From positions 2,817,501-2,881,500 of the forward strand of contig JAKSXM010000288.1 in NCBI GenBank assembly GCA_022575985.1: 64,000 nt of DNA, in the 5' to 3' direction. Shown here in pieces: positions 58,188 to 64,000 of this stretch; the stretch's first letter is position 1, and each line of letters opens with the position of its first letter. This stretch comes from Anagrus nilaparvatae. Lineage: Eukaryota > Arthropoda > Insecta > Hymenoptera > Mymaridae. Both the position numbers and the translations under genes were made by a program. Under the pieces are notes generated by a model. The model was not told where the DNA came from. It made no database searches and saw only the letters and a program-made list of their open reading frames with translations.

Positions 58188-58621
58188 ATGACCAGAAAAA
58201 TAATATATTTCTACGATATTTTAGAGTTTTGACAGCTGTTAATTAACAATACTGTCAAACGGACATCAAAATCGAAATTAGCAGCCTCAAAATTACAAAG
58301 GTATACTTTAAAAAAGGTTTTTAAGAGATCTTGTTAAGATGGAGCCTTGGCACTTTAAAGCTCCGTAGGAGACAAAGTTGAGGCTTCAGACCAAATTTGA
58401 ATTCTGCTAGAAACTTAACATCAGGATTATTTTGATGCCATTTAATGCTTTTAGGAGTGCTTATGTTAAAATAGCGCTTGGAAAAATTTTCCCCGGTTAA
58501 TTTAGTATAATTTAAAAAATAAAAAAATTCCTTAAGAGCAATTCTTAGTAAAATGAGAAGAACATTTTAGGTCGGGTCTTTGGATTGGCTAGAAACTTTT
58601 TTTTTCAATTTCGTACTCAAA
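58188..58621. other. 5' flank of gene E, continued
   Basis: Matches 43050-43378 upstream of gene D (gacagctgtt, caaacggacatcaaaatcga), with a local extra ~100 bp (58320-58430). No gene. Confidence 0.6.
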
Positions 58622-60155
58622 ATAAATAATTGTAAATTGTAAATTGTAATATGTTAGTCGGGAAGCTTTGCTCCTACGGTATTGGTGGAAGTCTTCTGTC
58701 ATGGTTTGACTCATTATTAAATGGGAGGACGCAGAGAGTAAAGATAGGAAATTTTGTCTCAGATGAAATTAAGATTACATCTGGGGTAGGTCAGGGGTCC
58801 AATTTAGGCCCTCTCCTATTCCTGATATATATTAATGATATGAAGTATTATATTAAAAACTCAAAGTTTTTACTCTTTGCGGATGACCTGAAACTATACA
58901 GAAGAATTGAATGTATAAATGACTGTTTGCTTTTACAAAATGACCTTGATAGTGTTAATGATTGGTGTAAATTGAATGGGATGATTTTGGAGATTAAAAA
59001 ATGTAGTGTGATTACTTTCGGGGGCAAAAAAAAATTAAACTTTGATTATAGGATTGATGATATTAGTATAGCTCGTGTAAAAATAGTAAAAGACTTAGGT
59101 ATATACTTTGAAGACTCATTAAGTTTTCAGAGTCATGTTGATTATACAGTGGCTAAAGTTACTAAGATCATCAATTTTGTAAAAAGAAACTCAAGAGTGT
59201 TCGGTGATTTAGGTACGTTTAGGAGAATTTACTTCTCATATGTATATCCCGGTATAATGTATGGGTCACAGATCTGGTCGTCGTTAAATAAGACGCAATT
59301 TGAACAGCTGGAAGCACTTAATCATAAGTTTTTTAGATATGTAGCCTACAGGATTGGTTCTCCCATGCATTATACTAATCATGATTATTCTGGGATTGCA
59401 ATGAGAATTGAAATTTCCTCAATAAGAAGTGCTGTTTTAAGAATTGACTTAATATATTTGTGTAAAATACTGAATCACTTTGTGGACTGCAGTACAATCT
59501 TATCAAAGATTCTACTGCGGGTTCCTACAAGAGTACTAAGAAATCCTGGCCCTACATTTGAATCTCCTTTCCCAAGATGTCCATATGCTTCTAAGTCAAT
59601 AACAATAGGTCTATGTATGAAATACAATGACAACTTTGAACTATTTGATATTTTTGCTGACACCTTTTACAGTGTTCGTCAGCTAACGTGCAAGGTGTTG
59701 GCTTACACCTAATAATTTATACTTAATGATACGTAGTACAGGCTCAAAAATCCGGTTGTGGGTCGATCACCGGAGTCACTCATGACGGTTGCCGGTGCCA
59801 TTCCCTATTTGGGGGTGCTCTCCCTTAATTGGATGAGCAATCCTGATTGGGCTCTGGCATTAGGAATTGAGTTAACAGTGAGTCCGGAGTTTGATCCATG
59901 AAATTAATATACTACACATGTTCATGTGAAGTGAGCATGAACTTGTCCGCTGGGTTGAGTTACTGGCCAAATTTATTTCATTGTTAGAGGCTGTATATAC
60001 CACTATAAATAAATTCTTATTTTTATATTATTTTTTTTCTATTCATTTATAAGTATTACTTTAGTTTATTTTGTTTTACTTTACTTTACTTTGTTTTAAT
60101 TATTACAATATGTAACTTATTTTTGTATTTTTGGGACTTGTTCCTGTTATATTTA

Positions 60156-60191
<36 letters not shown>
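58622..60191 (+). mobile_element. 5'-truncated jockey-like LINE with poly(A) tail
   Basis: Inserted between actcaaaat and acgttattt, which are contiguous in gene D's flank at 43380. Ends in an A-run of more than 30 (about 60157-60190). 59713-60156 is the 3' UTR. The long clean A-tail implies a recent insertion. Confidence 0.88.
58651..59712 (+). CDS. LINE reverse transcriptase fragment (ORF2 C-terminal part)
   Basis: 353 codons without stop. RT motifs: LLSWFDSLLNGRTQRVKIG, then GVGQGSNLGPLLFLIYINDM and the catalytic FADDLKLY. These are followed by KYLG-equivalent KDLGIYFEDSLSF and a thumb/C-terminal region. The spacing and wording fit jockey/CR1-type elements. The poly(A) tail favours jockey. 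The endonuclease and the RT fingers are missing, so the fragment cannot act alone. The ATG at 58651 is internal to the ancestral protein, not a true start. Confidence 0.85.
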   Translation: MLVGKLCSYGIGGSLLSWFDSLLNGRTQRVKIGNFVSDEIKITSGVGQGSNLGPLLFLIYINDMKYYIKNSKFLLFADDLKLYRRIECINDCLLLQNDLDSVNDWCKLNGMILEIKKCSVITFGGKKKLNFDYRIDDISIARVKIVKDLGIYFEDSLSFQSHVDYTVAKVTKIINFVKRNSRVFGDLGTFRRIYFSYVYPGIMYGSQIWSSLNKTQFEQLEALNHKFFRYVAYRIGSPMHYTNHDYSGIAMRIEISSIRSAVLRIDLIYLCKILNHFVDCSTILSKILLRVPTRVLRNPGPTFESPFPRCPYASKSITIGLCMKYNDNFELFDIFADTFYSVRQLTCKVLAYT

Positions 60192-60193
<2 letters not shown>

Positions 60194-60918
60194 GTTATTT
60201 CCCCAATTTATAGTCATTAATATTGAAATTTGAGCCCAGGTCGATTTTTTTAAAAAAAGGCTGTTTTCGAGCTCTTCTGAGCTGCCCGTTCATCTTTATT
60301 ATCCCACTCCTTTTAGAAATGCTCAAAAATATGAAAAAAGAGGCTCATTAATAAAACTTTCTCAGGATTCCAGTCCTGCCATTAGTTTTGAAAAATTTCT
60401 ACACGGGAATCCGTAAAATCGATAAATTCACATGCTGTTTTGCCAAAGCTGTAAAAAAATACACCCTCTTTAATTTGTTTGAGGATTTGGGAAAAGTTGG
60501 CTTTTTGCTTATATTTTCAGATTCCATATCAAACTAATTGCATTCGGCCTTCTAAGATCCCGAAAACAACAAAAAACGAAAATTTTCCTCCACTTTTTCA
60601 CTTTTTTTACAGTTTTTTTTGCATTTTTAGACACTTAATGGCCTTCTAGAGATAAATCATGGTAAGTTTTTTTTCATAGATGAGACCTCAATATTCATGA
60701 TCAGCGACTCAAAATACCTATACTAGACCAAATCTGGTGGTGGAAAGAAACTATACAACCAAATCCGTATTTTGGCTGGAGTATTAATAAAATAAAAAAT
60801 AAAGTAAAAACTAGACGAAAACTGCGCAAAATAATTCAATGATTGAAAAATTTAATTTATATTTTAAAACATGAAATGAATTTCCCCAATAGTATTTGCC
60901 TTAATATTACGTATTTGT
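60192..60918. other. spacer shared with gene D's flank and with 46540-46662
   Basis: 60192-60650 matches 43383-43840; 60780-60918 matches 46540-46662. No gene. Confidence 0.6.
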
Positions 60919-61657
60919 GCATTTCTACGAGAAAGTACTTTTTATGAGCACCAAAAATGAAGAAAAAAAAATTTACGGGGCCGCAACTGCCACCATGATT
61001 TTCTGGTAGTTTGGACCCTATAGAAAGCAAAAAAAAGCGTGAACACGAAATCGGCGATGGATGCCAAAAAGATTTTGCCACTTTTATGTCAAAAACACTG
61101 TGTTTTTCGTATCTGAGCTACCCCAAAATTTTTAAAATAACTTTTTAGGTAAATATAATTTTTAAAAACTAGGTTAAAAATCTGATTGCCAGGAAAAAAT
61201 CACTCTAGAAGAAAAAAAACTTTTCTTTTTCCGATGAAATTTAGCTAAGATATCGTCAATTTAAGTTTTTCAATATAGAACTTCAATATTTTTTAAAACA
61301 AATTTGAGTAAAATCTTAAATTGACGATAACTTGGCTAAATTTCATCGGAAAAAGATAAGTTTTTTTTTCTTCTGGAGCGATTTTTCCCTGGCAATCAGA
61401 TTTTGTTTTCTATTTTTTTAAATTATATTTACCTAAAAAGTTATTTTGAAAATTTGGGGTAGCTCGGATACGAAAAACAGTTTTTGACATAAAAGTGGCA
61501 AAATCTTTTTGGTATCCATCCCCGATTTCGTGTTCACCCTTTTTTGTGCATTCTATAGGGTTCAAACTACCAGAAAATCATGGTGGCAGTCGCGGCCTCG
61601 TAAATTTTTTTTCCTTCATTTTTGGTGCTCATAAAAAGGACTTTCTCGTAGAAATGC
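60919..61657. mobile_element. 739-bp foldback element, complete copy
   Basis: Arms of about 340 bp. The left begins gcatttctacgagaaagtac, and the right is its complement ending at 61657. 46655-46665 is the empty site (tacgtatatatatgttac). ORFs starting MAKSFWHPSPISC in these repeats are all frames of this arm, not genes. Confidence 0.88.
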
Positions 61658-61665
61658 ATATATAT

Positions 61666-61860
61666 GTTACCCTTAAAGACCGCCAGCCCTTAAAACTAAC
61701 CTGTTAAATTTAGTTTTTAACAACAATTTAAAATTAATAAAAATATAAAATAAAAAATGGGGAAAAATAAAAAATTTTGGTGGCATTGAGGGTATAGATT
61801 AGCTTAGGCAAAGCCTCAATAACTGGACATTAACTGCAGAGAATCTTTAACTGTAACATA
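61666..61860. mobile_element. ~195-bp MITE, copy 2
   Basis: Near-identical to 46663-46860. Confidence 0.65.
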
Positions 61861-61865
61861 TATAT

Positions 61866-62563
61866 GTCGTAGGGAAATAGAGAAATCCGTGATTCGGCCA
61901 AATCCCTAGTGATTTGGCCAAATTGTACCTAGTAGACTAATGAAAGTATCGATCGCCTACTTCCCTCAAATTTTTAGTGAAGTAGACGAAAATTATAGCT
62001 GTTGTCTACTACACCGATAGCCTTTAGGGAAGTAGACGAATCGTCTACTTTACTGATATAAACTCAGTGGAGTAAACTAATTTATTTTATTTGCCTACTT
62101 CACGGATGGCTCTTAGGGAAGTAAAAAATAAAGAGAATTTGGTGTTTATGCCTTATAAATTTTATTGCATAATAAAAAATTATTGCAAAAAAGAGAGTTA
62201 CAATTTTCAATTAATATAAACATTCCTTTTTAAACGTCATTCACGTAAAGGAATTAAAACATCTTTAGGCACTTCGGAAACTTGAATTAGTTTTGATTTA
62301 AATTTATGCAAATCGATTCTTGGAAAATATCCGTTTATGACACCGTTTTTTGTTCCGATTTTATATAAATCATTCTTTTTGTCCAATACGACGCCTCGTA
62401 TGTTGGAAAAATCTAAGGACCCACGGTCAACAAATGGTACTGTTACAGTAACTTCATCTAGAGGCGGAATCGTCTCAAAGCAAAAATTTATCATCTTTTC
62501 AGCTGCTTTTTTTTGTCTCTTACAGCAATCTTCTCTTGTCTGATTTAGATTATTTTCTCTTAG
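61866..62563 (-). mobile_element. 3' end of a Ginger-like DDE transposon (fragment)
   Basis: Begins tgtcgtagggaaat, a TGT start typical of Ginger termini, followed by gattcggccaaat and several copies of gtctactt/aagtagac subterminal repeats. The coding remnant below runs away from this end in the expected orientation. The block sits where module 2 (46860) has none. Its other end is cut at the foldback arm at 62564. Confidence 0.55.
62237..62563 (-). pseudogene. C-terminal fragment of a KRBA2/SCAND3-like (Ginger-type) integrase
   Basis: About 105 codons: QKKAAEKMINFCFETIPPL, VTVTVPFVDRGSLDFSNIRG, VVLDKKNDLYKIGTKNGVI and a final VPKDVLIPLRE. The VPxVDRGxxDxxNIxGVV and YxIGTKxGV wording is that of the C-terminal domain of integrases related to KRBA2 and SCAND3, domesticated from Ginger-type DNA transposons. 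No catalytic domain is present. The ORF that starts at 62647 reads in from the neighbouring foldback arm and is a chance fusion. Confidence 0.65.
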
Positions 62564-63225
62564 TTTTTCTGGTAGTTTGAACCCTATAGAATGCAAAAAA
62601 AAGCATGAACACGAAATCGGCGATGGATGCCAAAAAGATTTTGCCACTTATATCAAAAACCGCGTTTTTCGTATCTGAGCTACCCAAAATTTTAAAAATA
62701 ACTTTTTAAAAATCATTTTTATTGACCAAATTTCAATTGTTAGGTCAAAAGCCTTTGAAAACTGTAAGTAGCAAGATTTACTTAACACAGTTTTTGATCT
62801 AAAAATTAAAATTTTGTCAATAAAAATAATTTTTTTCTTAGAGAAATGAATTGCCAGGAAAAAATTAATCGATTTAAAAAAAAAAATTATTATTTTACGA
62901 TGAAAATCAAGCGAATAATGCATGTTTAAGGTTCAGAAACTGGCTTTTTTCAATAAAATTTCAATCTTTTTTAAGACGAATTTGAGCAAAATCTTAAATT
63001 GATTGTTTTTCCCTGGCAATCAGATTTTCTTATCTATTTTACAAAAGTTTTTTTACCTAAAAAGTTATTTTAAAAATTTAGGGTAGCTCAGATACGAAAA
63101 ACACGGTTTTTGACATAAAAGTGAAAAAATCTTTTTGGCACCTATCGCCGATTTCTTGTTCACGATTTTTTTCGGTTTTCTGAAGGTTCAAACTATCTGA
63201 AAACACGGGTCATATCGATGTGCCC
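62564..63225. mobile_element. foldback element, diverged copy
   Basis: 62564-62720 is one arm and 63060-63215 the imperfect complement (gtagctcagatacgaaaaac against gtttttcgtatctgagctac). The middle differs from the 60919 copy. Confidence 0.75.
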
Positions 63226-63540
63226 TCAAAAAAGAAATTTACGATTCCAGGCTCGAATTAAGTATCAATTTTAAAATAATTGCTCATATATATATACACG
63301 GAAAGTTAAATTGAATTATTAATTTTTCATACTTCATACTTCACAACAGTATAAATTAATATTTATTACTTACGATTATTTATTTATATTTTTTGTGCTG
63401 CTCTATTCTTATTTAAATTGCTTTTAATACTTAAAAAAAAGATTTATACTGCTTTTAATCATTTATACATATGATTCACCAAAAAGATAACATTCCTAGA
63501 GATAATAAAAAAGTACTAGTATTATTCACCTTTATTTTTA
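63226..63540. other. duplicated spacer before the fourth boundary repeat
   Basis: 63345-63540 matches 47100-47315. No gene. Confidence 0.55.
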
Positions 63541-63642
63541 AATTTTGGTTACAACGCATGTTTACAACGCATGTGTTTAAAAGCAACAGCGCCACATACA
63601 ACGCTAAAAGTTCAGAGAAATTTTTTGAATTATATTTATATA
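63541..63642. repeat. module boundary repeat, copy 4
   Basis: Carries ggttacaacgcatg, acagcgccacatac and ttcagagaaattttttgaat. In copies 1-3 a type 1 gene or its relic follows on the right. Confidence 0.8.
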
Positions 63643-64000
63643 TATGTACATTTCTACGAGAAAGTACTTTTTATGAGCACCAAAAATGAAGAAAAAAAAA
63701 TTTACGAGGCCGCGACTGCCACCATGATTTTCTGGTAGTTTGAACCCTATAGAATGCAAAAAAAAGCATGAACACGAAATCGGCGATGGATCCCTAAAAG
63801 ATTTTGCCACTTATATCAAAAACCGCGTTTTTCGTATCTGAGCTACCCAAAATTTTAAAAATAACTTTTTAGGTAAATAAAATTTTTAAAATCTAAGTAA
63901 AAAATCTGATTGCCAGGGAAAAATCAGTCCAAAAGAAAAAAAAACTTCTTTTTCCGACGAAATTTAGCCAAGTTATCGTCAATTTAATTTCTTTCTTGAA
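63643..64000. mobile_element. foldback element, cut by the window edge
   Basis: Left arm begins acatttctacgagaaagtac and follows the 60919 arm with few changes. Inserted in boundary repeat 4: copy 3 at 47405 is uninterrupted. The second arm lies outside the window. Confidence 0.82.

Noticed and set aside
60857..61707. Repeated small ORFs beginning MAKSFWHPSPISC or MAKSFWYPSP (also 62237, 63604)
   Set aside because: They are frames through foldback-element arms and occur in either orientation; only the Ginger-like part at 62237-62563 has real protein similarity.

Overview
The window is nuclear DNA of an AT-rich eukaryote (roughly a quarter to 30% GC by eye). An arthropod, probably an insect, fits best: it carries an R1-clade LINE, a jockey-like LINE with a poly(A) tail, a DIRS element with spliceosomal introns, a Penelope-like element, Helitron and Ginger remnants and many foldback/MITE elements. 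A parasitoid wasp or other AT-rich insect is plausible, but nothing here proves the order. I saw no tRNA, rRNA or CRISPR.

The host genes are one family of very large proteins (about 1395-1415 aa), each encoded by a single long reading frame on the minus strand. I do not recognise the family. The proteins are hydrophilic, rich in helices and K/E/L, and look like an alpha-solenoid (ARM/HEAT-like). They contain an internal duplication of about 156 residues. There are two subfamilies. Type 1 is gene A (3255-7442) and gene B (23050-27237), nearly identical to each other. Type 2 is gene E (51779-56026), gene D (38578-42819, broken by one in-frame stop) and fragment C (20785-21746, the last ~320 codons). 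A scrap of a type 1 gene, F, remains near 47526-47602. All full copies keep a splice-acceptor-like site 28-45 nt before the ATG, so an upstream 5' exon is likely.

The layout is a tandem series of modules, each ordered boundary repeat - type 1 gene - type 2 gene: module 1 = A + C (1-21746), module 2 = B + D (21747-~47315), module 3 = F relic + E (~47316-63540). A fourth boundary repeat begins near 63541, which predicts another module to the right. C runs directly into the boundary repeat of module 2 at 21746/21747, so module 1 lost the end of its type 2 gene at a recombination joint. Spacers of different modules align with one another.

Because the modules are young duplicates, each serves as an empty-site control for the other. 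In module 1 the R1 LINE (8436-10156), the DIRS element (10878-16227), a 1.8-kb TIR element (323-2143) and a satellite-bearing insertion (16745-19505) are absent at the matching places of module 2. Module 2 has its own foldback elements (27355-27821, 28301-28945, 35066-36103), a Helitron relic and a 372-bp MITE. Module 3 has a Penelope-like element (56258-58187), a jockey-like LINE (58622-60191), a further foldback family and a Ginger fragment (61866-62563). The DIRS element appears close to intact: gag in three exons, RT/RNase H/methyltransferase-like ORF, tyrosine recombinase, inverted termini and internal complementary region. The region is a recently amplified, transposon-laden cluster of rapidly changing genes of unknown function.
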